Positions 17,157-27,008 are shown, numbered from the stretch's first letter. The stretch: DNA of 32,942 bases from Thermodesulfovibrio sp. (GCA_027050975.1 JALUAR010000252.1:1-32942), one strand, 5' to 3'. Translations and numbers: made by a program. The notes: generated from the sequence alone by a model not told the origin.

Positions 17157-18100
17157 GATTGATTAAAAAGATTGGGGCAATAAGGAGTGTGGTGTTGGTT
17201 CTGTTGCTGCTTGCAGCTGTGTATATTTACGCTGCAGCCCTTCGGTACTCTCCTGAGGAGGCCATCAGAGGGCTCTTTAAGGAAAACATCATTTTCCAGT
17301 CTCTTTATCTGCTATTACTTTTTTCCCTTTTATCAAGAATGATTGTCTTGTTCAAGGGTGGTTTTCTCAAGAGATATGCATCCATACTTATGACAGGAGG
17401 TTTATTACTTCTCCTTTCAGGTCTGATCCTCTCTGTAACATTCAGAAAGGAGATTGCAATAGTGGGCTATGAAGGAGAGATGACAGAGATTGGAAAAATC
17501 AATTCCATAAAGACCGATCTGCCTGAAAAGATACTGATTATTGGTAAGGAAAAACCTCAGACAATAAGCACGGTGAAGGCCATGCTTATTCTTGATGACG
17601 GAAGAGAGGCTGTTATAAAGGCATTTCCCTTCAGATATCTCAAAGGAGGATTTGTTGTTATCTCAGAGGTAGGGCTTTCACCAGATTTGATGCTCTCAAT
17701 GGATGGCCTCAATATAAGGAGGAGGTACATGAGACTCCTTCCACCAGGAACCGAATACAACTGTAGGCTTTCTGATAGATATTCACTAACCGTTTCTCTT
17801 TCACCGGTGAAGACCTTTAGGAAAGGCAGACTTGCTGCTATGGAATACAGTCTCAAAGAGCCTCCTTTCAGGATTGTATTAAAGGAGAACAACAGAGGGG
17901 TTGTTTTTGATAAAGTTCTGAAGGGAGGAGATGCCATTAGAGAGAAGGGATTGAACATCAGGTTGAGTGAGGGTAGGTGGTGGGTAAAGCTCATAAGGAT
18001 AGGGGAACCTTTCTTTTTGCTGGTTTATATTGGAGGAGGGTTGGCAATCATAGGTGCTATTATTTATCCCTTCCAGTTGTTCCGTTTATTTAATGATTGA
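17153..18100 (+). CDS. ResB-like membrane protein (copy C)
   Basis: N-terminal TMs, soluble segment, C-terminal GRWWVKLIRIGEPFFLLVYIGGGLAIIGAIIYPFQLF; GTG start overlapping the upstream stop as in copy A. Confidence 0.6.
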   Translation: MRLIKKIGAIRSVVLVLLLLAAVYIYAAALRYSPEEAIRGLFKENIIFQSLYLLLLFSLLSRMIVLFKGGFLKRYASILMTGGLLLLLSGLILSVTFRKEIAIVGYEGEMTEIGKINSIKTDLPEKILIIGKEKPQTISTVKAMLILDDGREAVIKAFPFRYLKGGFVVISEVGLSPDLMLSMDGLNIRRRYMRLLPPGTEYNCRLSDRYSLTVSLSPVKTFRKGRLAAMEYSLKEPPFRIVLKENNRGVVFDKVLKGGDAIREKGLNIRLSEGRWWVKLIRIGEPFFLLVYIGGGLAIIGAIIYPFQLFRLFND

Positions 18101-18193
18101 TGCTTGTGACCGAGAGTTACGGTGCGTACCGATATGAAACGAAACAGATGGAAGGGCTGCCTTCTTTGTTGGCTGAGCTATTCAGGGATGCAC

Positions 18194-18328
18194 CTAATTG
18201 TTGCTTAACAGTTCCCCATCCATTATGTACCTGATGAGGACAGCTCTCTCCCTGAGTGGCATCTCAAAATAGAAGGTGCTCTCCATCAGAATTCCGATAA
18301 GCTCCTTTAATTTCCTTTTGTCCGTCAT
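18194..18328 (-). CDS. Unlisted 44-aa small ORF
   Basis: Reverse strand reads MTDKRKLKELIGILMESTFYFEMPLRERAVLIRYIMDGELLSNN*, with AGGAG upstream of its ATG (ctaaggagtgagcgccatg). Confidence 0.5.
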   Translation of the reverse strand: MTDKRKLKELIGILMESTFYFEMPLRERAVLIRYIMDGELLSNN

Positions 18329-18374
18329 GGCGCTCACTCCTTAGTGTTATTATCGGATATAGTGAGGAGGGACT

Positions 18375-19163
18375 TTAACGGCTGAATGTCCAATCCCTGG
18401 ATCGATACTTCTGCTCTATCAGCTTTTGTGCAAGTTCCATCTCCTGTGAGGTGGGATCTGACGGCAATAGCTTAACATTAAAGTATTTTTCAAAGGCAAG
18501 GATTATGGCCTTCTTGATCTGCTGTTCCGATGTCTCAGGTGAGTGGTGAAGTATGCCTGTCATGCTGGCTCTGACATTCTCCTCTTTGGCATCAGCAAAA
18601 ACCTGTATCATCTTCTCAGGCTTGAGATATAGCTGAATTGAGCCCTGCTGAAGAAATCCCTCCCGCCATCTTTTCTGAGCTGAACCTATCAACTTTTTAC
18701 CGTCAAGTGTTATTTCACCGTATGAGACTGATTGAAAGCAGAGGGGAGAACCTACAAGAACTCTTCCCTTCTCTTTCCTGCTTTTCATTTCAACCTTGAT
18801 CCCAAGGGATGTAAGGGCATTAAAAAAGGCCCTGCTCAGGTGTGAATAGGTCTGTAGTAGTCCCTCAGAGAAGAAGGGAGGTATGTTCTGAGAGGAGAAG
18901 CTGTAGGTAAGGTCGTATCCGTGAAGAATAGCTCTGCCGCCTGTTGGCCTTCTTACAATCGGGATATCTGCATTTTCGCAATACTCTATGTTTACCTCTT
19001 CTATGCTCTGAAAGCAGCCTATTGTTATCGAGGGCTTCTGCCATGTGTAGAACCTCAGTGTTGGTGCTGCAGAGCCCTCTCGGACACTAATGGCAATTGC
19101 CTCATCTAAGGCCATATTGAAAGCCGCCTCACAGGGACCGCTATCAATCAGTCTCCAGTGCAT
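18375..19163 (-). CDS. Lipoate-protein ligase A / octanoyltransferase family protein
   Basis: SGPCEAAFNMALDEAI...RRPTGGRAILHGYDLTYSFSS...LIGSAQKR motifs. Confidence 0.88.
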   Translation of the reverse strand: MHWRLIDSGPCEAAFNMALDEAIAISVREGSAAPTLRFYTWQKPSITIGCFQSIEEVNIEYCENADIPIVRRPTGGRAILHGYDLTYSFSSQNIPPFFSEGLLQTYSHLSRAFFNALTSLGIKVEMKSRKEKGRVLVGSPLCFQSVSYGEITLDGKKLIGSAQKRWREGFLQQGSIQLYLKPEKMIQVFADAKEENVRASMTGILHHSPETSEQQIKKAIILAFEKYFNVKLLPSDPTSQEMELAQKLIEQKYRSRDWTFSR

Positions 19164-21913
19164 AACTCAGCATCCTCTATCAGTTCCCTTTCAATGTATC
19201 TTCCAGTAAGGGATTCATTACAGTTTAGAATGCCATCTACAGGGCCTTCATAAACAATGGAACCACCTCGAGGGCCGCCCTCAGGACCAAGGTCAATAAT
19301 CCAGTCAGCCACTGAGATAAGATCGGGATTATGTTCTATGACTACCACTGTGTTCCCTTCTTGGACAAGTCTCCTGAGCACGGTAAGAAGGGAGAGAACA
19401 TCTCTGTAATGGAGTCCGACAGTTGGTTCGTCAAGTATATACAGTATCCCCTTTTTCTTGTTTGTAACAAGTTCCGAGCAGATCTTCAGTCTCTGTGCCT
19501 CTCCGCCTGAAAGGGTGGTTGCGGGCTGGCCCAGCTTAAGATACCCAATGCCTATATCAGCCATTATGGAAAGTCTGGAAACGATCTGCTCCTCCTCTGA
19601 GAAGTGTTCCATTGCCTCATCTACTGTCATCTCCAGAACGTCATGTATGTTCTTGTCTTTATAGGTAACCTTTAAAGCCTCCGGGCTGTAACGTCTGCCA
19701 TGGCACTGCTCGCATGTAACATACAGGTCCTCGAAGAAATACATCTCAAGTTTCTCAAATCCCTCACCCTTGCAATGCTCACAACGGCCTCCCGGAATGT
19801 TGAATGAAAAGAATCCCGGTGAGTAGCCATGGGCCTTTGCATAAGGCTGAGATGCATAGAGTTGCCTTATCAGGTCAAAGATCTTCAGATATGTTACAGG
19901 ATTTGACCTTGGTGTCTTACCAATGGGTGACTGGTCAATAAGCCTTACACCCTTAAGGTGCTCTGTGCCCGAAAGTTCATCAAAAGGAAGTGGCTGCTCA
20001 AAAGCGGTTTTGAATCTCCTTGCAAGAGCTCTGTAGAGTGTCTCTACAATCAGAGAGCTTTTGCCAGAGCCTGAAACACCTGTTATAACCGTCAAGGTCT
20101 TCAGAGGGATTTTTAGTGTTACATTTTTGAGGTTGTTTCCTCTGGCACCTTTCAGAAGGAGATAGTTTTTTTTGCGTGGTAGCGGTTTTCGTATAAACTT
20201 CCTCAGCATATCCTGGTCGAGGCCGTTTATATAGCGAGAGGTTAATGTATCAGCATGGAGAAACGCTTCCTTTGCTCCTTCAAATATAACCTCACCGCCT
20301 TTTTGCCCGCTGCCAGGACCCATCTCGACAATCCAGTCTGCAGACTCTATTACATGTCTGTCGTGTTCCACAACAATGAGGGTGTTACCATTTGAGACCA
20401 TCTCCTTGAGAATCTTTACAATGCGGTCTGTGTCACGTGGATGGAGCCCTACAGTGGGTTCGTCAAGTACGTATAAAGTACCTGTAAGACGTGAGGCAAT
20501 CTGGTTTGCAAGATTGATTCTCTGATATTCACCTCCTGAAAGTGTCTTGCCCAGCCGGTTTAAGGTAAGATAGTCAAGCCCAACCCTGTTTAGAAACTGC
20601 AATTTCATCTCTATCTGTTTCATTACTTCAGCGGCTACCGAACGTTCGTAATCGCTGAGGCTGAGGGAATTAATGATTTTTATAAGTCCTCCTATTGGAA
20701 TCTCGCAGAGTTCAGCTATATTGAATCCGTTGATTTTGTAAGAGAGCGCTTCCGGTCTCAGACGCTGTCCCTTACATGCAGGGCAGGGAACGGGCGATCG
20801 GTAGCGGCTTAAAAATACTCTGACATGCAGCTTATATCTCTTGTCTTCCAGTTCTTCAAAGAAGTCATCTATGCCATAAAAGTTTTTATCACCTTTAAAT
20901 ATCTTTTCCTTTTCCCCTGCCGACAGATCCCTATATGGCCTGTGTATATCTATTCCTGCCTTTTTGGCATGCCTTATCAGCTGTTCCTTCCACCAGCGTG
21001 CAGCAGGCTTTTCCCAGGGCTCAATTGCTCCTTCGGCTATACTCAGGGATGGGTCTGGAATTATTAGTGATTCGTCATATTTGAGTAGATTTCCAAATCC
21101 CTTGCATTCAGGGCACGCACCCACTGGATGATTGAAGGAAAATAGCAGTGGAGAGGGTTCGGGAAGTTCTATATTGCATCTGTCGCACCTGAGTTCTTTT
21201 GAAAATACAATAGGGGTTATTACAGTTTCAGAGCCTTCCCTTTTAAAGATATGGATATTAACCCTTCCTCTGCCTTCTCTGAATGCCAGTTCCACAGAGT
21301 CTGCGAAGCGGGGCTCGTTGCGGATGATAAGCCTGTCAACAACAACCTCCATTTCAACGGGCTCATCACTATCTGCAGGAATCTCCTTTATCTCGGAATC
21401 CTTCCAGTATCTGTAGAACCCTCTTAGCGTAAGGTTTTTCGGTGTCTCTTCTGCCCAGAAGGTGATCATTGCCCTTTCGCCATTGTAGCTTTCAAGTAGT
21501 TCTGAAACAATTGTATCTATACTCCATCGCTTTATCTCTGAACCGCACTCTGGACAGTAAGGTCTGGATACCTTGGCATAGAGTATTCTGAAAAGATCAT
21601 AGACCTCGGTAAGGGTGCCCACCGTGGAGCGAGAGCCTTTTACAGGGTTTTTCTGCTGTAGTGCTATAGCGGGTCTTATGTTTCTGATTGCATCCACATC
21701 TGGTCTGTCAAGCTTTTCCAGGAAGAGACGGGCATAGGTGGAGAGGGATTCTATGAACCTCCACTGTCCTTCAGCAAATATGGTGTCAAAGGCAAGAGAT
21801 GATTTGCCGGAGCCTGACAGTCCAGTTACAACAATAAAAGAGTTATGTGGGAGAGTAATGTTGATGTTTTTTAAGTTGTTCTGTCTTGCCCCTTCTATGA
21901 TTAAGTTACGCAT
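19148..21913 (-). CDS. uvrA: Excinuclease ABC subunit A
   Basis: GARQNNLKNINITLP, GLSGSGKSSLAFDTIFAEGQ, zinc-binding CPECGSEI and CEHCKGEG, TTLSGGEAQRLKI. Confidence 0.97.
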   Translation of the reverse strand: MRNLIIEGARQNNLKNINITLPHNSFIVVTGLSGSGKSSLAFDTIFAEGQWRFIESLSTYARLFLEKLDRPDVDAIRNIRPAIALQQKNPVKGSRSTVGTLTEVYDLFRILYAKVSRPYCPECGSEIKRWSIDTIVSELLESYNGERAMITFWAEETPKNLTLRGFYRYWKDSEIKEIPADSDEPVEMEVVVDRLIIRNEPRFADSVELAFREGRGRVNIHIFKREGSETVITPIVFSKELRCDRCNIELPEPSPLLFSFNHPVGACPECKGFGNLLKYDESLIIPDPSLSIAEGAIEPWEKPAARWWKEQLIRHAKKAGIDIHRPYRDLSAGEKEKIFKGDKNFYGIDDFFEELEDKRYKLHVRVFLSRYRSPVPCPACKGQRLRPEALSYKINGFNIAELCEIPIGGLIKIINSLSLSDYERSVAAEVMKQIEMKLQFLNRVGLDYLTLNRLGKTLSGGEYQRINLANQIASRLTGTLYVLDEPTVGLHPRDTDRIVKILKEMVSNGNTLIVVEHDRHVIESADWIVEMGPGSGQKGGEVIFEGAKEAFLHADTLTSRYINGLDQDMLRKFIRKPLPRKKNYLLLKGARGNNLKNVTLKIPLKTLTVITGVSGSGKSSLIVETLYRALARRFKTAFEQPLPFDELSGTEHLKGVRLIDQSPIGKTPRSNPVTYLKIFDLIRQLYASQPYAKAHGYSPGFFSFNIPGGRCEHCKGEGFEKLEMYFFEDLYVTCEQCHGRRYSPEALKVTYKDKNIHDVLEMTVDEAMEHFSEEEQIVSRLSIMADIGIGYLKLGQPATTLSGGEAQRLKICSELVTNKKKGILYILDEPTVGLHYRDVLSLLTVLRRLVQEGNTVVVIEHNPDLISVADWIIDLGPEGGPRGGSIVYEGPVDGILNCNESLTGRYIERELIEDAELCTGD

Positions 21914-21946
21914 CTGTATATATTTCCCTGGCTCTTTTCTGATACA

Positions 21947-22474
21947 ATGAAATGGCTAATCTATTATTTTAACAGAGTTGAGGTGGAAAAAGTGCAAAAG
22001 CAGGAACCCTTACGTAACAAGGTTATTGGGGTCGTAGGCGGGAGGGACGCAGGAGCGGATCTGTTACGCATCGCTACTGAGGTCGGAAGGGAAATTGCCC
22101 GGGCAGGTGCCATTCTAATCTGTGGTGGCCTGGGAGGAGTGATGGAGGCTGCCTCAAAGGGGGCTTATGAGGAGGGAGGAACGACTGTTGGGGTGCTCCC
22201 GACGGAGGAAAAGACTGCTGCAAATCCGTATATTAAGGTGCCAATAGCTACTGGACTGGGAATCGGTAGAAATGTTATCATATCACGCACTGCAGATGCC
22301 CTTGTTGCAGTCGGCGGTGGTTACGGAACTCTGTCGGAAATTGCCTTCGCCTTGCAGCTTGGTAAGCCGGTGGTGGGAATAAGGAGTTGGGATGTCGAAG
22401 GAATGCTTAAGGCAGGCAATGCCCGGGAGGCAGTTAAAAAGGTTCTCCAGTTACTAAGCATTCAGGACTTATAA
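21947..22474 (+). CDS. TIGR00725-like / LOG-family Rossmann protein
   Basis: IGVVGGRDAGADLLRIATEVGREIARAGAILICGGLGGVMEAASKGAYEEGGTTVGVLP and GGGYGTLSEIAFALQLGKPVVG. Confidence 0.8.
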   Translation: MKWLIYYFNRVEVEKVQKQEPLRNKVIGVVGGRDAGADLLRIATEVGREIARAGAILICGGLGGVMEAASKGAYEEGGTTVGVLPTEEKTAANPYIKVPIATGLGIGRNVIISRTADALVAVGGGYGTLSEIAFALQLGKPVVGIRSWDVEGMLKAGNAREAVKKVLQLLSIQDL

Positions 22475-22521
22475 CTCGTAACCCATAACTACGAACTACG
22501 AATTATAAACTGTTCACATCC

Positions 22522-22598
22522 GCCCCCTTAGCTCAGTAGGATAGAGCACAGGATTCCTAATCCTGGTGTCAGAGGTTCGAATCCTCTAGGGGGCACCA
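22522..22598 (+). tRNA. tRNA-Arg (anticodon CCU), CCA encoded
   Basis: GCCCCCT/AGGGGGC acceptor, CAGGA-TTCCTAA-TCCTG anticodon arm, AGAGG-TTCGAAT-CCTCT T-arm, ACCA end. Confidence 0.95.
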
Positions 22599-22839
22599 CA
22601 ATTTTTGTCATGAGTTCAGGGTTTTGAGTTCTAAGTTAATAGTTATGAAATCTAGTGATTCTTTGGTTTTAGTATTATCTAAAATTTTGTTTAGGTGATA
22701 AGGTAAAGTGATTGCCTGATAAATATTTTTAATTTGACCAAAGAGGCTGAAGTATATTAAGGTTTATTGGCTTTAGTTGGTGGAAGTATTTTTATGTGGA
22801 TATTTATAACTCAAAAATCTCAGAACTGAGGAGGAACTT

Positions 22840-24024
22840 ATGGCACAGAAACATCAAACACCCTTACTTGACGAACTCGAAAAGGGACCCTTTCCGAGTT
22901 TCGTTAAGGAGATGAAGAGGGCTGCAGAGCATAGTGAATATGCTCAGGACCTTCTTGGACAGTTAGAGCTCTCCTACAAGGAGAAGGTGACTCACTGGAA
23001 GCATGGTGGTATAGTTGGTGTTAGAGGTTACGGAGCCGGAGTTATCGGCAGGTACTCCGACGTACCTGATAAGTTTCCTGGTGTTGCCCACTTCCATACC
23101 GTCAGGGTTAACCAGCCAGCCGGTTTCTTCTACACCACTTCCGCACTGAGAGAGATATGTGATATCTGGGATAAATATGGTAGTGGACTTACTAACATGC
23201 ATGGTTCCACAGGTGATATTATCCTTCTTGGAACAAAGACAGACAACCTTGAGCCTATCTTTGCTGAGCTTTCCTCAAGGGGATGGGACCTCGGAGGTTC
23301 CGGCTCCGCAGTGAGGACCCCAAGCTGCTGTGTCGGACCGGGCAGATGTGAGTGGGCCTGCTATGACACACTTGAACTCACCTATCAGATAACCCAGAAG
23401 TATCAGGATGAGCTTCACAGACCAATGTTCCCATATAAGTTCAAATTCAAGATGGCAGGCTGTGCTGTTGACTGCATTGCAGCAATTGCCCGTGCAGATA
23501 TGTCCATCATTGGTACCTGGAAGGACAACATCCAGATAGATCAGGATGAGGTCCGCAACTATGCACAGAGCGGAATGGACATTCAGAAAGAGATTGTAGA
23601 TATGTGTCCAACTGGCTGCATGAGCTGGGATGGCAATGAGCTGAAGATTAACGATGAGGACTGTAACAGATGTATGCATTGTATCGCCAAGATGACAAAG
23701 GCTCTCAGACCCGGTAAGGAAAGGGGAGCAACCATACTTCTTGGTAGTAAGGCTCCGATCGTTACAGGTGCTCTCATGTCCTGGGTTATCGTGCCATTCA
23801 TGAAGATGGAGCCACCTTATGAGGAACTCTTTGATCTCGTTGACAGAATCTGGGAGTTCTGGGATGAGCACGGCAAGAACCGTGAGAGGATTGGTGAGCT
23901 GATTGAGAGGCTTGGCTTCCCAACATTCCTCAAAGAGGTTGGCCTTGATCCGCATCCGGCAATGGTTAAGGAGCCAAGGAGAGATCCATTCTTCTTCTGG
24001 TCTGAAGAGGATATCGAAAAGTAA
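22840..24024 (+). CDS. dsrA: Dissimilatory sulfite reductase alpha subunit
   Basis: Siroheme/Fe-S Cys motifs ([18 protein letters not shown]), ferredoxin-like [30 protein letters not shown]; strong SD. Confidence 0.97.
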   Translation: MAQKHQTPLLDELEKGPFPSFVKEMKRAAEHSEYAQDLLGQLELSYKEKVTHWKHGGIVGVRGYGAGVIGRYSDVPDKFPGVAHFHTVRVNQPAGFFYTTSALREICDIWDKYGSGLTNMHGSTGDIILLGTKTDNLEPIFAELSSRGWDLGGSGSAVRTPSCCVGPGRCEWACYDTLELTYQITQKYQDELHRPMFPYKFKFKMAGCAVDCIAAIARADMSIIGTWKDNIQIDQDEVRNYAQSGMDIQKEIVDMCPTGCMSWDGNELKINDEDCNRCMHCIAKMTKALRPGKERGATILLGSKAPIVTGALMSWVIVPFMKMEPPYEELFDLVDRIWEFWDEHGKNRERIGELIERLGFPTFLKEVGLDPHPAMVKEPRRDPFFFWSEEDIEK

Positions 24025-24069
24025 TTACAGAAACAAGCAATATTTTAAAATAAGTAAGAGGAGGTTATT

Positions 24070-25143
24070 ATGTCAGAATTACCACAGAGACAGACAGATA
24101 TCGGACCACCGCATTTTAGCAAATTTTTACCACCAGTAATAAAGAATAACTATGGTCAGTGGAAGTATCATGAGATTAAGAGCCCAGGCGTAATGGTTCA
24201 TGTTGCTGAAAGTGGTGACAAGATCTGGACTGTTAGGGTCGCAAGCCCAAGGCTTCTTTCCACTGACACTATCAGGGATATTTGTGAGATTGCTGATAAA
24301 TATTGTGATGGTTATCTCAGGTTTACCACGAGGCATAATGTAGAGTTTCTCCTTTCAGACGAGAGCAAGGTTGATCCTCTCGTTAATGAACTGAAAGAGA
24401 AAGGCTACATGATAGGTGGTATCGGTGCAAGGATCAGTAACGTTGTTCACACTCAGGGTTGGGTACACTGCCACTCAGCTGCAACAGATGCCTCCGGTCT
24501 TGTCAAGGCAATGATGGACGAGCTCCATGAGTACTTCCACACAAAGGAGCTTCCTGCAAAGGTAAGACTTGCTGTTGCATGCTGTGTTAACATGTGTGGT
24601 GCAGTTCACTGCTCTGATATTGCCCTTGTTGGTGTGCACAAGACACCACCGAGAATCGAGCATGAGAAAGTAAAGAACCTCTGCGAGATTCCTTCAACAG
24701 TTGCCTCCTGTCCAACCAGCGCTATCAGTCCAGATCCAAAGAACAAGAGCGTGAAGATCAAGCTTGAGAAATGCATGTACTGTGGTAACTGCTACTCTGT
24801 CTGCCCGGCCATGCCAATTGCTGATCCGAAGAATGACGGTGTGGCAATCGTGGTTGGTGGTAAGGTTTCGAACCTGAGGTCCAATCCTATGTTCTCAAAG
24901 TTAGCTGTGCCGTGGCTTCCTAATAATCCACCAAGGTGGCCAGAGGTTACAGATGCAGTGAAGAAGATCCTTGATGCATACATAGACGGTGCAAAGAAGC
25001 ATGAAAGGCTTGGTGAGTGGATTGAAAGGATCGGCTGGGAAAAGTTCTTCAAGATCACCGGCCTCGAGTTCAGGCTCCAGCATATCGACGACTTTACCTT
25101 TGCACGTGAGACTTGGAGAATGGCTGCTACATTCAAATGGTAA
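24070..25143 (+). CDS. dsrB: Dissimilatory sulfite reductase beta subunit
   Basis: [60 protein letters not shown]. Confidence 0.97.
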   Translation: MSELPQRQTDIGPPHFSKFLPPVIKNNYGQWKYHEIKSPGVMVHVAESGDKIWTVRVASPRLLSTDTIRDICEIADKYCDGYLRFTTRHNVEFLLSDESKVDPLVNELKEKGYMIGGIGARISNVVHTQGWVHCHSAATDASGLVKAMMDELHEYFHTKELPAKVRLAVACCVNMCGAVHCSDIALVGVHKTPPRIEHEKVKNLCEIPSTVASCPTSAISPDPKNKSVKIKLEKCMYCGNCYSVCPAMPIADPKNDGVAIVVGGKVSNLRSNPMFSKLAVPWLPNNPPRWPEVTDAVKKILDAYIDGAKKHERLGEWIERIGWEKFFKITGLEFRLQHIDDFTFARETWRMAATFKW

Positions 25144-25150
25144 TAAAAGG

Positions 25151-25173
25151 AGGGGGGATCTAATATCCCCCCT
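25151..25173 (+). terminator. Strong GC hairpin between dsrB and dsrD (attenuator or processing hairpin candidate)
   Basis: AGGGGGGAT-CTAAT-ATCCCCCCT, 9-bp stem and 5-nt loop; no long T-tract. Confidence 0.55.
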
Positions 25174-25197
25174 TAATCTTATGAAAGGGGTGCTTAT

Positions 25198-25416
25198 ATG
25201 GATAGGGAAGAACTGAAAAAGGTTATATATGAGTTAGTAGAAAAGTCAATGGGTAAGAAGAAACTGAAACAGAGTGACATTCTCAAAAAGGTCTCTGCTG
25301 ATCACGGCGTTGATAAATCAGAAGTGAAGGCTGCTCTCAGAGAGTTGCTTGATTCCGGTCAGTTGATATTTACCTATTTTGGCGGCAGCTACGTTGAAAT
25401 TCCGCCAAAGGAGTAA
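25198..25416 (+). CDS. dsrD: Dissimilatory sulfite reductase-associated protein DsrD
   Basis: 72-aa winged-helix-like protein directly after dsrB, MDREELKKVIYELVEKSMGKKKLKQSDILKKV...LIFTYFGGSYVEIP. Confidence 0.9.
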   Translation: MDREELKKVIYELVEKSMGKKKLKQSDILKKVSADHGVDKSEVKAALRELLDSGQLIFTYFGGSYVEIPPKE

Positions 25417-25429
25417 TAAAAGATAATAA

Positions 25430-26824
25430 GTGAACTTTTGCCTTCCAAGGGTGGTTATAGCAGGGCTTAGAGGGGGCTCTGGTAAAACCACCCTTTCTAT
25501 TGGTCTGACAAGGGCGCTTACCAGCCGTGGCCTGAAGGTTACTTCCTTCAAGAAAGGGCCGGACTATATTGACGCAGGCTGGCTCGCCAGGGCTTCCTAC
25601 AATCGCTGCTATAACCTTGATCCTTATCTTATTTCTCAGGAGAAACTTCTGCAGTCCTTTGTGTATCATTCAAAAGATTCGGATATCGCTCTGGTGGAAG
25701 GAAACCGGGGTATATTCGATGGTGTTGACATAGAGGGGGCTTATAGTACTGCGGAACTTGCCAAGCTGATAAAATCACCGGTTGTATTGGTTGTAGACTG
25801 CACAAAGGTTACCCGTACGTTGGCTCCCATGATAAATGGCATCGCCACCTTTGATCCTGATGTAAATCTCCAGGGTGTAATACTTAACAATATTGCTGGC
25901 TCCAGACATGAGACTGTCATCAGAGGAGCTATAGAAAGATACACGGATGTGAAGGTTATAGGAGGGTTTCGACGTCTTAAGTCGGAGATCATGCCCGAGA
26001 GACACCTCGGCCTTACTCCACAGGTAGAACATCCCCATGTTGAAGAGGCAATCCGGATGCTCTCCGATATTGTGAATAAAGAGATAGATGTGGAGACCTT
26101 TGCTGAGATTGCCAAAACAGCAGGACCATTGCAGGCTGACAATGACCTTTACCAGGGATATGCCAGATGCGAGAAAGAGCCGGTGGTCATAGGAATTATA
26201 AAGGATACGGCATTTCAGTTTTATTACCCTGAAAATATCGACTCTTTAGAGCACGGAGGCGTCAGAATTGTGGAGATTAATGCTATAGAAGAGAGGTGCC
26301 TGCCTGAGATCGATGCCTTGTATATCGGCGGAGGTTTTCCCGAAACAAATGCCATTGCGCTTTCGGATAACAGGAGTTTTATGGCCTCTTTAAAAGAGGC
26401 AGTTGAGGATGGATTGCCTGTATATGCCGAATGTGGAGGCCTGATGTATCTTGGCAGAGAGATTGAATACAATGGAAAGGCCTATCCCATGTCAGGAGTG
26501 TTGCCTATGGAGTTTAAGATGGAGCCTCGGCCTGCTGCGCATGGCTATACGGTGGTGGAGGTAGTAGAGGAGAATCCCTTCTATCAAAAAGGGACTTTGT
26601 TGAAAGGGCATGAGTTTCATTACTCGAGGGTAATAAAAGTAGGTGAAGACCTTAAAATGGCATTTCTGATGAAAAGAGGTAAGGGAATTGCAAACAGGAA
26701 AGATGGAATAGTGTATAAGAATGTCTTTGCCACATACACACATCTGCATGCCCTGGGTGCTCCTGAATGGACTGAGGCCATGATCCGTGCAGCAGAGAGA
26801 TACAGGGATCAAAAGAATGCCTGA
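25430..26824 (+). CDS. dsrN: Cobyrinate a,c-diamide synthase family, probable siroheme amidase DsrN
   Basis: GLRGGSGKTTLSIGLTRAL P-loop, GPDYIDAGW, GAT-type YAECGGLMYLG; linked to dsrABD. Confidence 0.85.
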   Translation: MNFCLPRVVIAGLRGGSGKTTLSIGLTRALTSRGLKVTSFKKGPDYIDAGWLARASYNRCYNLDPYLISQEKLLQSFVYHSKDSDIALVEGNRGIFDGVDIEGAYSTAELAKLIKSPVVLVVDCTKVTRTLAPMINGIATFDPDVNLQGVILNNIAGSRHETVIRGAIERYTDVKVIGGFRRLKSEIMPERHLGLTPQVEHPHVEEAIRMLSDIVNKEIDVETFAEIAKTAGPLQADNDLYQGYARCEKEPVVIGIIKDTAFQFYYPENIDSLEHGGVRIVEINAIEERCLPEIDALYIGGGFPETNAIALSDNRSFMASLKEAVEDGLPVYAECGGLMYLGREIEYNGKAYPMSGVLPMEFKMEPRPAAHGYTVVEVVEENPFYQKGTLLKGHEFHYSRVIKVGEDLKMAFLMKRGKGIANRKDGIVYKNVFATYTHLHALGAPEWTEAMIRAAERYRDQKNA

Positions 26825-27008
26825 TTTGAGGGCCTGCCTCCTTCTAATTCTCTATTAAATCTGCAATACTTCTGTGTTATAATTTAATATATTTTAAACT
26901 TGATAAATAATTTAAACAAATCAAGGCGGCAACTGATCCGTGATAAAAGATGCTTCTTTGTTTGTTGTGAACTCAGTTTGAAACAGAAATGAGACAGAGG
27001 AGCCGGTT

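Noticed and set aside
18151-18170. Rho-independent terminator after the cluster (GAAGG-GCTG-CCTTC-TTTGTT)
   Set aside because: Only a 5-bp stem with a broken T-tract; too weak to list as a feature.
22471-22653. Possible CRISPR array or attachment site around tRNA-Arg
   Set aside because: The repeats are degenerate 7-mers without spacer architecture; no integrase gene and no direct duplication of the tRNA 3' end seen in the window.
23275-23955. 226-aa minus-strand ORF antisense to dsrA
   Set aside because: Fully overlaps a strongly supported dsrA gene; low-complexity translation with no recognisable motif.
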